Source of the DNA: Volvox africanus | Taxonomy: Eukaryota; Chlorophyta; Chlorophyceae; Chlamydomonadales; Volvocaceae | Assembly: GCA_030268105.1 (NCBI GenBank) | Contig: BSDZ01000005.1 | Coordinates: forward strand, 2,527,501-2,591,500 | DNA: 64,000 nucleotides | Direction: 5' to 3' | Shown here: positions 1-8,647 of the stretch, piece by piece | Numbering within the stretch: position 1 is the first letter of the stretch | Layout: each line of letters begins with the position of its first letter | Position numbers and translations under genes: made by a program | Notes under the pieces: generated by a model | Seen by the model: only the letters and a program-made list of their open reading frames with translations | The model's database searches: none | What the model was told of the DNA's origin: nothing

Positions 1-494
1 CAGCTTTGTCATTACCATCAAGGCCGGTATGCAATTTCACTTTCAAGAAGTGGACGGTTATGTTCTGGTGGGCGTAGTCGTACAGTAGTTCGGCGATATC
101 CATGAGTAAGGCTTTGTGCTTGGAAATGTGCAGTTTACTCGGATCGTTTATTGCTCTTTTGATAAGATCCAGTGATGCTTGTGAATCAGTGGCAATTGTT
201 AGGGCGCTGTTCACTTCCTTTTGCGTTGATAGGGCCACGCGTATTGCCGCCAGCTCTGCCCGTTGAATGGTATTGGTGCATCCGACGCCTGCTGGGTCGA
301 TGTACAATGTTTTTCCGGTGGGTCCACAGTACGCAGCCGCACCCAACTTGTTCGGGCCGTCGTTTTCAGCCGGTTTAATGCAGCTACCGTCAGTCCAGAT
401 GATATCTTGTGGGTACACGCGGAGTGGTATTTGTCCGGGGAAAGCTGCTGTCAAGCGCTGCTGGAGCATCTGTCCGTCCATTCGGTAGACTATG
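1..494 (-). mobile_element. LINE-type RNase H domain fragment, runs off the window edge
   Basis: The minus strand is open in one frame from 494 to 1 with no stop, so the real ORF continues past the window start. The translation is an RNase HI fold of the kind found at the C-terminus of many non-LTR retrotransposon polyproteins, where it degrades the RNA of the RNA-DNA hybrid. Visible motifs in order are WTDGSC (first catalytic Asp), a Gly-Ala-rich strand, QRAELAAIRVAL (catalytic Glu), IATDSQASLDLIKRA (second Asp) and LHTGLDGNDKA (last Asp). Ty3/gypsy RNase H in this same window looks quite different, so this is a separate element. Element B's LTR begins directly next to it, so B probably inserted into this ORF or fused to it by deletion. 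A free-standing host RNase HI is a less likely alternative. Confidence 0.72.
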
Positions 495-1308
495 TGTTGT
501 ACCTCTCGTTCGCGTTTGCTCATCAGTATCTGCACGTCTGGAGACTATCGACACCGATGCGCGAGCACTTGCAAGTACAGCAAGGCAAGCGAGAGCAAAC
601 AGAGACAGCGGAAGACTTCAAGACGAAGAGAGATATAACTTACGGTCTTACAGATCGGAATGATGCAATGGACGAAATCGCCGTCAGCGCCGGAAGCAAG
701 CAATCATCATGCGGCGGTGATTAGCGAAGTTCAGGCTTAGCTCGGGCTAAGTAGAATGTCGTATAGCAATAATAGTGTAGAACACACAAGTGTTCTCCGG
801 TATCGAATGTCTTGTCTAGCTTAGCCGTCCTCGCATCTGTTATACTCGCAGCATCGCAGTGCCGTACGATTCACATTAGGAGGCCGATCCTAGATGTGAC
901 AACCCTACTGCGTATGGGCGATGTCAACATATAAGCCTTTCCGGCATTCGCATGATGCAAGGGTCCGGATAACGATATCCGGTTGCAGGGCATGTATCGC
1001 GACGAGTGCGGCGCTCTCAACGTGTGCTGTAATGAAGTAATATTATATCAGATAATATTACTTATCGTTTCGTAGCACAAGCATAATGCGCACTTCAATG
1101 CTTCGGGCTTTCATGCATGCTAGGCGGATTTGCCATGGTGCGATGTCGCGATGGATAATGACAACATGCCAGATGCATATATAAATGTATGCGAATACAT
1201 TTATATCATGCAGATTCATTCATATGTAATGCGTTCATCACAAAAGCACTTCGCCTCGTAAGATCGCGTCGACCTACGCGTCGGCGGGAAATGAACCGTA
1301 GCACAACA
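495..1308 (-). repeat. 3' LTR of element B
   Basis: This 814-bp block is the reverse complement of element A's LTRs with scattered differences. It starts and ends with the same terminal inverted repeat (TGTTGT...ACAACA). It lies directly downstream of B's chromodomain and polypurine tract on the minus strand. Its variable block (about 735-810) resembles A's 3' LTR more than A's 5' LTR. Confidence 0.85.
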
Positions 1309-1367
1309 ATTATCCCCCCTCCCGTATGCAGCGTCCTCGCTGCATCATACAGCATCGACTGCAGGGG

Positions 1368-2000
1368 TCATTGGGCTTGTGTGGCACGTTTGCGGGCTTC
1401 TTCGAGCAGGGGTTTCATGTCCTGTGAGAAGTTGCGTGCCGGTTCCCATGAGTTGTGCTCGTCGGTATACCCTGTCCACTTGACCAAGTACTCGTGTACT
1501 GTTCTCTTACGTCGGTGTCGGCCCACACGACGCGCGCGATAATCTAACACCCGCTCCACATCGTAAAACTTCTGTTTACCAGCGATCCAGGTCTTGGGAA
1601 CTGGTTCGATCGCTGCGGGGGCGTTAGCAGACTCAGGGACGGGTTCCGTATTACGATACGGACGAACAAGCGATACGTGAAACGTGGGGTGAATGTTCAT
1701 ATCAGCGGGCAATGCAAGCTGCACAGCCACATTCCCAACCATGCGCACGACAGGGTACGGACCAATCCAGCGGGGTAAGAGTTTTCGGGATCCGTCGGCC
1801 AAGGAACGCAAGTTCTTGGTGCTTAGCAACACGTGTTGCCCCTCCGAAAACGTCACATCCTGCTTGGATTTGTTGTAGTATTCCATCGTTCGTTGCTGCG
1901 CCGCGTCCAAACACGACTTCGCGTCTGTGATTCGGGACATTAAAGACTTGGCAAAAAGTTTAGCAGCAGGCACGTTCACTTCCAACTCACGCCACACGGG
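1368..2000 (-). pseudogene. Element B pol 3' part: integrase C-terminus and chromodomain
   Basis: On the minus strand this reads the end of a Ty3/gypsy pol: PVWREL just after the DDE core, the GPY/F module (RWIGPYPVVRMVG) and a chromodomain with YDVERVLDYR, EYLVKWTGY and NSWEPARNF. Chromodomains of chromoviruses steer integration towards histone-marked chromatin. A one-base deletion relative to A near the end (CAATGA here, CAAATGA in A) makes B stop about nine codons earlier. The upstream part of the same ORF lies beyond element A, at 9472 and above. The reading frame upstream of 2000 in the minus direction is LTR sequence of A and not part of this gene. Confidence 0.85.
1996..2000. other. 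Target-site duplication ACGGG, left copy (right copy 9472-9476)
   Basis: ACGGG sits immediately outside A's 5' LTR and the same five bases immediately outside its 3' LTR. Five bp is the usual Ty3/gypsy duplication length. Removing A and one copy restores continuity of B's integrase coding sequence, which confirms a clean nested insertion. Confidence 0.92.
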
Positions 2001-2823
2001 TGTTGTGCTACGGTTCATTTCCCGTCGACGCGTAGGTCGACGCGATCCTATGAGTCGAAGTGCTTTTGTGATGAACGCATTACATATGAATGAATCTGCA
2101 TGATATAAATGTATTCGCATACATTTATATATGCATCTGGCATGTTGTCATTATCCATCGCGACATCGCATCATGGCAAATCCGCCTAGCATGCATGAAT
2201 AACCGAAGCATTGAAGTGCGCATTATGCTCGTGCTACAAAACGATAAGTAATATTATCTGATATAATATTACTTCATTAAAGCACACGTTGAGAGCGCCG
2301 CACTCGTCGCGATGCATGCCCTGCAACCGGATATTGTTATCCGGACCCTTGCATCATGCGAATGCCGGAAAGGCTTATACGTTATTATGCGTAGACATCG
2401 CCTAGACGCAGTAGGGTTGTCACATCTAGGATCGGCCTCCTAATGTGAATCGTACGGCATTGCGATGCTGCGAGTATAACAGATGCGAGGACGGCTAAGC
2501 TAGCGAGATATCCGATACCGGAGAACACTCGTGTGTTCTAAATTACTATTCCTATACACTATTCTACTTAGCCCGAGCTAAGCCTTAACTTTGCTAATCA
2601 CCGCCGCGTGATGATTGCTTGCTTCCGGCGCTGACGGCGATTTCGTTCATTGCATCATTCCGACCTGTAAGACCGTAAGTTATATCTCTCTTCGTCTTGA
2701 AGTCTTCCGCTGTCTTTGTTTGCTCTCGCTTGCCTTGCTGTACTTGCAAGTGCTCGCGCATCGGTGTCGATAGTCTCCAGACGTGCAGATACTCATGAGC
2801 AAACGCGAACGAGAGGTACAACA
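2001..2823 (+). repeat. 5' LTR of element A
   Basis: The block starts TGTTGT and ends ACAACA. It is rich in short perfect hairpins, for example a 12-bp stem around 2102-2129 (ATATAAATGTAT, TCGC loop) and a 12-bp stem around 2246-2276 (AAGTAATATTAT arm). LTRs carry promoter and polyadenylation signals; I cannot place a transcription start with confidence. Confidence 0.92.
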
Positions 2824-2826
2824 ATT

Positions 2827-2840
2827 TGGTATCGAGACAG
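2827..2840 (+). promoter_or_regulatory. Putative tRNA primer-binding site
   Basis: Three bases after the 5' LTR comes TGGTATC followed by GAGAC. TGGTATC matches the complement of the 3' end of initiator-Met tRNA (usual PBS TGGTATCAGAGC); the following bases match less well. Position and first seven bases support a tRNA-iMet-type primer. Confidence 0.5.
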
Positions 2841-2890
2841 GTTCGTTGCCTAACTGTCTCTCTTTGTCTAATCGGAAGTAGGTTCTTTCT

Positions 2891-3289
2891 ATGGCGAGTT
2901 CCAGCGACGAACCACGAGGACCGCTAGATACTTTTGCCGAAGACTTAGGCCGCGCCGTTTTGGACGCCGCCGCTTCCGGTTTGTAATTGTTTAATTGCTT
3001 TTACTTAGATTGCTGCACTTGTTGTGTAAGTGTACGCTCTGAGTCGCAGGTAATCTCAGTGCACCGGCATTGCTTGCCGCGGCGACTGAGACCGGCGTTC
3101 GTCCGGACCAGTTGGCGACTCTCATTGCTCAAACTACGGAGATCAGGACTCAGCTGGGCAATTACTTGCTGAGTTTGCTGAATCTTCTCAAGAGTACTGT
3201 CGGTAGGCTCACCGAATCGCTTTGTACTCTTGCCTTTGCGATAGAAGTCGGCTTCTATTACGCAAAACTAGGGTATCGTTTCGTGCTCC
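2891..3289 (+). other. Gag leader with exon-like coding blocks and a possible small intron
   Basis: An ATG at 2891 opens 31 codons beginning MASSSDEPRGPL before a TAA at 2984. A GT at 2979 and a CAG ending at 3049 would remove 71 bp and join this smoothly to a second block reading NLSAPALLAAATETGVR, followed by a Leu/Gln-rich, helix-like stretch to about 3202. The second block then runs in a frame different from gag (ATG 3290), and I could not find a second splice that restores frame. It may be a spliced gag N-terminus, an upstream ORF or a remnant. The donor (GTTTGT) is weak. Confidence 0.35.
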
Positions 3290-4525
3290 ATGTCCGCGGA
3301 ACACGACGATACGCCGCACACTAGCCTAGCTAGCCAACCCGATTTCGTTGTAGCTGCTAGAGCGCCGGATAGAGGTCTTGAGACTGTTGGCGCGCGAGCC
3401 ACTCAAGAGCCCCTTTTCCTTCAGACCCCTGCTCACTTAATTGTGCCGCATTCAGCAGTGAACACGAATATGGACAACACTGCTGGACCAAGGGTTCTGC
3501 CATTACCTCAAGCTCGAGGGCATGATGACATCCCTGAGGTGATGAGATTGTCGATTCCCGTTCCTAGGCTCAATATTTCGCTGACCGACAAGACACCAGG
3601 GCATAGCATAGCCGATGCAACTCGTGCGTACGTGCGTGACGCTAAAAAGTACCTCCAAGCTGTTCATGGTGGCGATAATGACGGTATCAGGTGTCTCTTC
3701 GTTGGTAACACCCTCGAGGGCTCAGCAAAGGACTGGTATCGCAATTGGACCAACGCCCGGGGCAGCTATACTTTTGACGAGTTAGTCGCCGCTTTGCTCG
3801 CACGATTCGCTACTGAGGTTCAAGCACGCGATGTGGAAGCTCGTAACGTTTTGGCAGCGGGTAGCTACCACATGCGTCGGGATGAAAATGTACCTGCGTA
3901 CCAGTCACGCTTCGAAGCACTTGTGACTCCCATTGCTGACCTCACCGAATCTGAGCGTGTCTTTTGGTTTAGGCGAGGCCTAACGAAACTTTTGGCTAAA
4001 TGGTGCGCCACTGACTTGGTTGGAGCGCAGATCAAGTCGTATGACGCGTTGGTCGCTTTTGCTAAGGGCGCGGAGATACGACTTCTTGCCGGCGAGGAAG
4101 AAGTCAAGTCTGCCCCTCGTGCAAATGCCGTGCAAGTGCAGGATCCGCTTGGGGAAGCTGTGGCTCTCGACCAGGACCTCGGCGCGACCCGCCCCACGCC
4201 TACTGCCGCGACGCGACGCAGCAACGGGCAACGCAAGGCGCGCGGGGGCGCTAGCTCGGGTGTCCGTGGTACAGGAGGGGCAGGTCCGAGCTCGGACCCA
4301 GCTAGGAACAGGAAGCGTGGTGGTGCGCCGTCGTCGGCAGCCGCACAGCGTTCCGACCCCAACGCGAAGCGTACTCGTACGGACGACACATTTATGCCAA
4401 AATGGAATTGCAATCGTTCCGAATTCGAGCGTCGAAAATTGGCCAACGTTTGTCTACGGTGTGCGGAGAGCCATTCTACGAAGGATTGCCCTCTAATGCC
4501 GCCGTTTGTACCTCAGCCGAAATAG
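3290..4525 (+). CDS. gag: Gag polyprotein of element A (411 aa)
   Basis: Gag forms the virus-like particle in which retrotransposon RNA is packaged and reverse transcribed. Residues about 130-270 form a Retrotrans_gag-like core (LEGSAKDWYRNW, FDELVAALLARF, VPAYQSRFEAL). A basic, Gly/Ser/Arg-rich linker follows at about 300-370. A zinc knuckle lies at C388-C391-H395-C400, spaced CX2CX3HX4C, one residue shorter than the classic CX2CX4HX4C. The start is a true ATG at 3290, but leader coding blocks upstream leave open a longer N-terminus. The frame ends at TAG 4523-4525 and the same frame stays open beyond it into pol. Element B has no gag to compare. Confidence 0.88.
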   Translation: MSAEHDDTPHTSLASQPDFVVAARAPDRGLETVGARATQEPLFLQTPAHLIVPHSAVNTNMDNTAGPRVLPLPQARGHDDIPEVMRLSIPVPRLNISLTDKTPGHSIADATRAYVRDAKKYLQAVHGGDNDGIRCLFVGNTLEGSAKDWYRNWTNARGSYTFDELVAALLARFATEVQARDVEARNVLAAGSYHMRRDENVPAYQSRFEALVTPIADLTESERVFWFRRGLTKLLAKWCATDLVGAQIKSYDALVAFAKGAEIRLLAGEEEVKSAPRANAVQVQDPLGEAVALDQDLGATRPTPTAATRRSNGQRKARGGASSGVRGTGGAGPSSDPARNRKRGGAPSSAAAQRSDPNAKRTRTDDTFMPKWNCNRSEFERRKLANVCLRCAESHSTKDCPLMPPFVPQPK

Positions 4526-6640
4526 GGGCTTGCCCGGGTTCCTGCGGAGGGGGCTCTACCTGGGTTTTCTGAACTAACGCGTGGTCGGTGGTCATCCTTA
4601 CGGCCAGCCGTTAAGGCATTGTTGCCTTGTGTACTTGGACACATCGAGCGAGTCATTGCGCGACGCATCACGCTTGACGGACGCACGGGACTTCTCTGCT
4701 TCGACCCGTTGTGTAATTTGTTTACACCTCGCCGTCCCCTGTCGTCTATCGATCTGTCTAACCACGTGGTTTTGTTCATCCCCTCGTCTCTGCGTGAGAT
4801 GTCGGAGCAGTTGGCCATATACAGGAGATGTAGGCGTCAATATCCAGGCACTGCCGCATGTGTATTACTCCCTGCTTTCTGTCGGCGCAAGGCAGAGGCA
4901 TCGTTAAGGGGTATGCGGCATGTCCACCGGTTCGAGCCGGGCACCGTTTTGTTTAATGGTGTGGATCGGGAGGGTACGCTGGCTCCGTGGCCACACCTAT
5001 CCTACTCGGTTGACGTTTGGTACGAAGCTCCTGATGGGGGTGCCGTTGGTTACGGACCCGCCTTAAGTGCACTGACGTTGTCTGCTGGGCAGTCGCTCGT
5101 AGATAACCGTGTCCCTGTGGTTCAGATCGGTTTGAATGGCCGTACTCTGAAGGCACTTGTTGACACCGGTGCCAGCGACGACTTCATCTCTGTCGCAGAG
5201 GTGAATGCGCTGGGGTTGTCCCCAGAGTCGTCTGATTGTCCACAGGTTACCCTTGCTGACGGGGGTAAGCATCCCATCGTGGGCAGGATTACCCTTAGCC
5301 TATCGTTAGGCCCTTTGCGTGTTGTGACCCGGCCGTACGTGCTGCAGGGCTTAGCAGAGACTGCACCGTACATAATGGGGTCGTCGACATTACGACAGTA
5401 CCGCGCGCGCATCGACATGGAGACCGCAACCCTGCATATGTGCAAGGGTACTCTGTCGATTAAGGTACCTTTCCTGTCGTTCGAACATGTCACACCAAAG
5501 GGGGGCGAAACTGAGGCGGTGCCTATGGTTAATTTCGCTGTGACCGCAATGGCCGCGCGAATCGAACCAGAGCTAGTCGGGCGTAAGGAGGCCGTCCGTT
5601 TGTTACGGAAGGGTGCCCACGGACTGCTTTTAAGGCCGCGGGTGAGCTGTTGTGTCACCACCGCGCAGATTTCTGTGGATCCTGAGGTTGAGGCCCTACT
5701 GTCGCAGTATGAGGACGTCTTTAAAGATATCCCTGGCCTACCACCTATGCGTCCTGTTGATCACACAATCCCTCTCATGCCTGGAGCGCAGCCTACGGCC
5801 CGGCCAATGTACAGGTTGAGTCCATTGGAACTGGACGAGGTGAAGCGCCAGGTGACGGATTTGCTCGCGAAGGGTATGATACGCCCCAGCACATCCCCGT
5901 ATTCTGCACCGATTTTGTTTGTCGGTAAGAAGGATGGGACCTTGCGCATGTGCATCGATTACCGGGGGTTAAATGCGAATACGGTGAAAAATCGCTACCC
6001 TTTGCCTCGCGTCGACGACCTGTTGGATAAGCTGAAGGGCTCGGCTTATTTTTCCTCAATTGACTTACAACAGGGCTACAATCAGATTCGCATCGCTGCC
6101 TCTGATATCCCGAAAACCGCTTTTCGGACGCCCTTCGGTCACTTTGAGTATACGGTCCTATCGTTTGGTTTGACTAATGCCCCTGCGACGTTTCAGGCGG
6201 TTATGGACCGAATGTTTAGGCCGTTTATCGACAGGTTCGTTGTTTGCTACCTGGATGACATCTTGGTATATTCTAAGACGCGCGAGGAGCACTTGGAGCA
6301 TCTGCGGCTCGTGCTCGACGTTATGAGGCGGGAGCAATTGTTTGCTAAACGCGCCAAATGCTTTTGGGCGCAGCCTCAGGTGGAATATTTGGGCCACATT
6401 GTGTCGGCCACCGGTGTGAAGATGAACCCGCGGAAGGTCGCCGTGGTTCGCGATTGGCCCGCGCCTCAGAACCTCACGGAGCTGCGTAAGTTCCTTGGCT
6501 TGACCAATTATTTCCGGAAGTTCATTGAAAAATATTCCATCATTGCGGCCCCGCTTACTAACTTAACTCGCAAAGGCGTTTTCGTTTCGCTCGAGTCGTG
6601 GACGTCGCAATGCCAGCGGGCATTCGAAGAGCTCAAATGA
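4526..6640 (+). CDS. pol: Pol part 1 of element A: methyltransferase-like region, protease, reverse transcriptase
   Basis: The frame is the same as gag's and open from just after the TAG at 4523 to a TGA at 6638. The first ATG is well inside, so expression as a gag-pol fusion is more likely than separate initiation. Residue numbers below count from base 4619. Residues 1-140 resemble a degenerate DNA adenine-methyltransferase-like domain ([15 protein letters not shown], then FIPSS where a catalytic NPPF/Y would sit). The aspartic protease motif is DTGAS at 182-186. RT occupies about 405-600 with [31 protein letters not shown]-like [11 protein letters not shown] and the catalytic YLDD at 544-547. 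The TGA replaces a CGA arginine codon still present in element B. Without readthrough this copy lacks RNase H and integrase. Confidence 0.92.
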   Translation, partial: GLARVPAEGALPGFSELTRGRWSSLRPAVKALLPCVLGHIERVIARRITLDGRTGLLCFDPLCNLFTPRRPLSSIDLSNHVVLFIPSSLREMSEQLAIYRRCRRQYPGTAACVLLPAFCRRKAEASLRGMRHVHRFEPGTVLFNGVDREGTLAPWPHLSYSVDVWYEAPDGGAVGYGPALSALTLSAGQSLVDNRVPVVQIGLNGRTLKALVDTGASDDFISVAEVNALGLSPESSDCPQVTLADGGKHPIVGRITLSLSLGPLRVVTRPYVLQGLAETAPYIMGSSTLRQYRARIDMETATLHMCKGTLSIKVPFLSFEHVTPKGGETEAVPMVNFAVTAMAARIEPELVGRKEAVRLLRKGAHGLLLRPRVSCCVTTAQISVDPEVEALLSQYEDVFKDIPGLPPMRPVDHTIPLMPGAQPTARPMYRLSPLELDEVKRQVTDLLAKGMIRPSTSPYSAPILFVGKKDGTLRMCIDYRGLNANTVKNRYPLPRVDDLLDKLKGSAYFSSIDLQQGYNQIRIAASDIPKTAFRTPFGHFEYTVLSFGLTNAPATFQAVMDRMFRPFIDRFVVCYLDDILVYSKTREEHLEHLRLVLDVMRREQLFAKRAKCFWAQPQVEYLGHIVSATGVKMNPRKVAVVRDWPAPQNLTELRKFLGLTNYFRKFIEKYSIIAAPLTNLTRKGVFVSLESWTSQCQRAFEELK

Positions 6641-8611
6641 ATCGTTGCCGAAGATGTCACCCTTGCATTCCCTGATTACTCGTTGCCATTTCGTGTTGAG
6701 GTAGTGTCTGATGCCTCAATATTTGGAAGCGGCGCTGTATTGTTACAGGAAGGGCGACCGATCGCCTTCACGAGTAAGAAGTTTTCTGGTGCGGAGATTC
6801 GCTACACCACCGGGGAACAGGAGCTTCTGGCCGTGCTGCATGCTTTAAAGGAATGGCGCTGTTACCTCGAGGGACGCCCGTTTACGTTAAAGACTGACCA
6901 CAAGCCCCTAACGTTTTTGCAAAGCGTTCCGACGTTGAACCGCCGTCAAGCTAGGTGGATGGAATATCTAGCTAGGTTCAACTGCACCTGGGAGTATATT
7001 TCCGGTAAATTGAATATTGCCGATGCTCTCAGTCGACATCCGTCGCTACACGCTGCAATTTTGGCAGCGCCCGTCGTGCGGCCGCGTAGCGAGGAGGTTC
7101 CGATCGCGACGGACCTCGCGGAGCGGTTGAAGGTTGCCTACAACGTAGACGCCTGGTTCGCGGACCCGGCTAATGTAGAAAACCTTCGCAAGCAGAATGG
7201 CCTTTGGCTACGGACGGAGGGTGCAGCTACGCAAATCGTCGTTCCGAACGACGACGCGCTACGCTACGACATCCTTGCGCGGTTCCACGAGGACCCGTTA
7301 GCAGGACACCCTGGTAGCAAGCGATTGATCGAATTGGTGCAACGTTCCTTTTGGTGGCCTCGTTTGGCTAAGGATGCGGCGAACTTCGTCCAGACATGCA
7401 GTCTGTGCCAGCGCAATAAGGCTTTGTCCGGTAAGGGCCATGGGTTGTTGCAACCGTTGCCTGTCCCGGATGCGCCTTGGGAAAGTGTTTCCATGGACTT
7501 CGTAGTCGCGCTGCCCAAAACTGAGGGGGGATACGATGCGGTGTTCGTAATGGTCGATCGTCTGACTAAGATGGTCCACCTAGCACCATGCACATCATCC
7601 TGCACGGCTGAGCAAACCGCACGTTTGTTTTTCGATAATGTGGTTCGGTTACACGGGATTCCCAAAAATGTGATCTCGGACCGCGGTGGACAGTTCACGT
7701 CTAAGTTTTGGGAAGCGCTCTGCAAACTAGTTGGCATGCGCGTCAACCTGAGCACAGCGTATCACCCGCAGACTGATGGTCAAACCGAACGCACAAACCG
7801 CACGTTGGGTGATATGTTGCGCAATTATGCTGGTCGCACACCACTTGTTTGGGATACATATTTGACTGCGGCAGAATTCGCGCTTAACAACGCTGTTAAC
7901 CGCTCTACAGGCAAAAGTCCGTTCTTTCTTAACTACGGATTTCATCCCGCGCTACCCGTGTGGCGTGAGTTGGAAGTGAACGTGCCTGCTGCTAAACTTT
8001 TTGCCAAGTCTTTTATGTCCCGAATCACAGACGCGAAGTCGTGTTTGGACGCGGCGCAGCAACGAACGACGGAATACTACAACAAATCCAAGCAGGATGT
8101 GACGTTTTCGGAGGGGCAACTCGTGTTGCTAAGCACCAAGAACTTGCGTTCCTTGGCCGACGGATCCCGAAAACTCTTACCCCGCTGGATTGGTCCGTAT
8201 CCTGTCGTGCGCATGGTTGGGAATGTGGCTGTGGAGCTTGCATTGCCCGCTGATATGACCATTCACCCCACGTTTCACGTATCGCTTGTTCGTCCGTATC
8301 GTGGTACGGAACCCGTCCCTGAGCCTGCTAACGCCCCCGCAGCGATCGAACCAGTTCCTGAGACCTGGATCGCTGGTAAACAGAAGTTTTACGATGTGGA
8401 GCGGGTGTTAGATTATCGCGCGCGTCGTGTGGGCCGACACCGACGTAAGCGAACAGTACACGAGTACTTGGTTAAGTGGACAGGGTATACCGACGAGCAC
8501 AACTCATGGGAACCGGCACGCAACTTCTCACAGGACATGAAACCCCTGCTCGAAGAAGCCCGCAAACGTGTCACACAAGCCCAAATGACCCCTGCAGTCG
8601 ATGCTGTATGA
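6641..8611 (+). CDS. pol: Pol part 2 of element A: RNase H, integrase, chromodomain
   Basis: This continues part 1 in the same frame after the TGA at 6638-6640; it has no good start of its own (the first plausible codon, at 6683, is TTG). Counting from 6683: RNase H shows SDAS (D10), GEQELLAVLHAL (E45), TDHKPL (D72) and NIADALSR (D114). Integrase has the zinc-binding H202/H209 and C239/C242, then D272, D333 and E369 with the classic 35-residue D-E spacing (SDRGGQFTS, GQTERTNRTL). A GPY/F module lies at 501-522. The chromodomain spans about 568-625 (YDVERVLDYR, EYLVKWTGY, NSWEPARNF). All catalytic residues are present, so apart from the stop the enzymes look intact. The frame ends at TGA 8609-8611. 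Confidence 0.92.
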   Translation: MVAEDVTLAFPDYSLPFRVEVVSDASIFGSGAVLLQEGRPIAFTSKKFSGAEIRYTTGEQELLAVLHALKEWRCYLEGRPFTLKTDHKPLTFLQSVPTLNRRQARWMEYLARFNCTWEYISGKLNIADALSRHPSLHAAILAAPVVRPRSEEVPIATDLAERLKVAYNVDAWFADPANVENLRKQNGLWLRTEGAATQIVVPNDDALRYDILARFHEDPLAGHPGSKRLIELVQRSFWWPRLAKDAANFVQTCSLCQRNKALSGKGHGLLQPLPVPDAPWESVSMDFVVALPKTEGGYDAVFVMVDRLTKMVHLAPCTSSCTAEQTARLFFDNVVRLHGIPKNVISDRGGQFTSKFWEALCKLVGMRVNLSTAYHPQTDGQTERTNRTLGDMLRNYAGRTPLVWDTYLTAAEFALNNAVNRSTGKSPFFLNYGFHPALPVWRELEVNVPAAKLFAKSFMSRITDAKSCLDAAQQRTTEYYNKSKQDVTFSEGQLVLLSTKNLRSLADGSRKLLPRWIGPYPVVRMVGNVAVELALPADMTIHPTFHVSLVRPYRGTEPVPEPANAPAAIEPVPETWIAGKQKFYDVERVLDYRARRVGRHRRKRTVHEYLVKWTGYTDEHNSWEPARNFSQDMKPLLEEARKRVTQAQMTPAVDAV

Positions 8612-8630
8612 TGCAGCGAGGACGCTGCAT
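8612..8630 (+). other. Hairpin after the pol stop
   Basis: Directly behind the pol TGA, ATGCAGCG and CGCTGCAT form a perfect 8-bp stem around an AGGA loop. Element B has the same arms at about 1325-1345. Role unknown; it lies between the stop and the polypurine tract. Confidence 0.6.
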
Positions 8631-8632
8631 AC

Positions 8633-8643
8633 GGGAGGGGGGA
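8633..8643 (+). promoter_or_regulatory. Polypurine tract (plus-strand primer) of element A
   Basis: GGGAGGGGGGA lies four bases before the 3' LTR (start 8648). A purine run at this place primes plus-strand DNA synthesis in LTR elements. The same tract is present next to B's LTR at 1309-1325 on the minus strand. Confidence 0.85.
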
Positions 8644-8647
8644 TAAT

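Noticed and set aside
3865..4446. 193-codon minus-strand ORF over gag, and similar minus-strand ORFs over pol
   Set aside because: Antisense shadows of the gag/pol coding frame.
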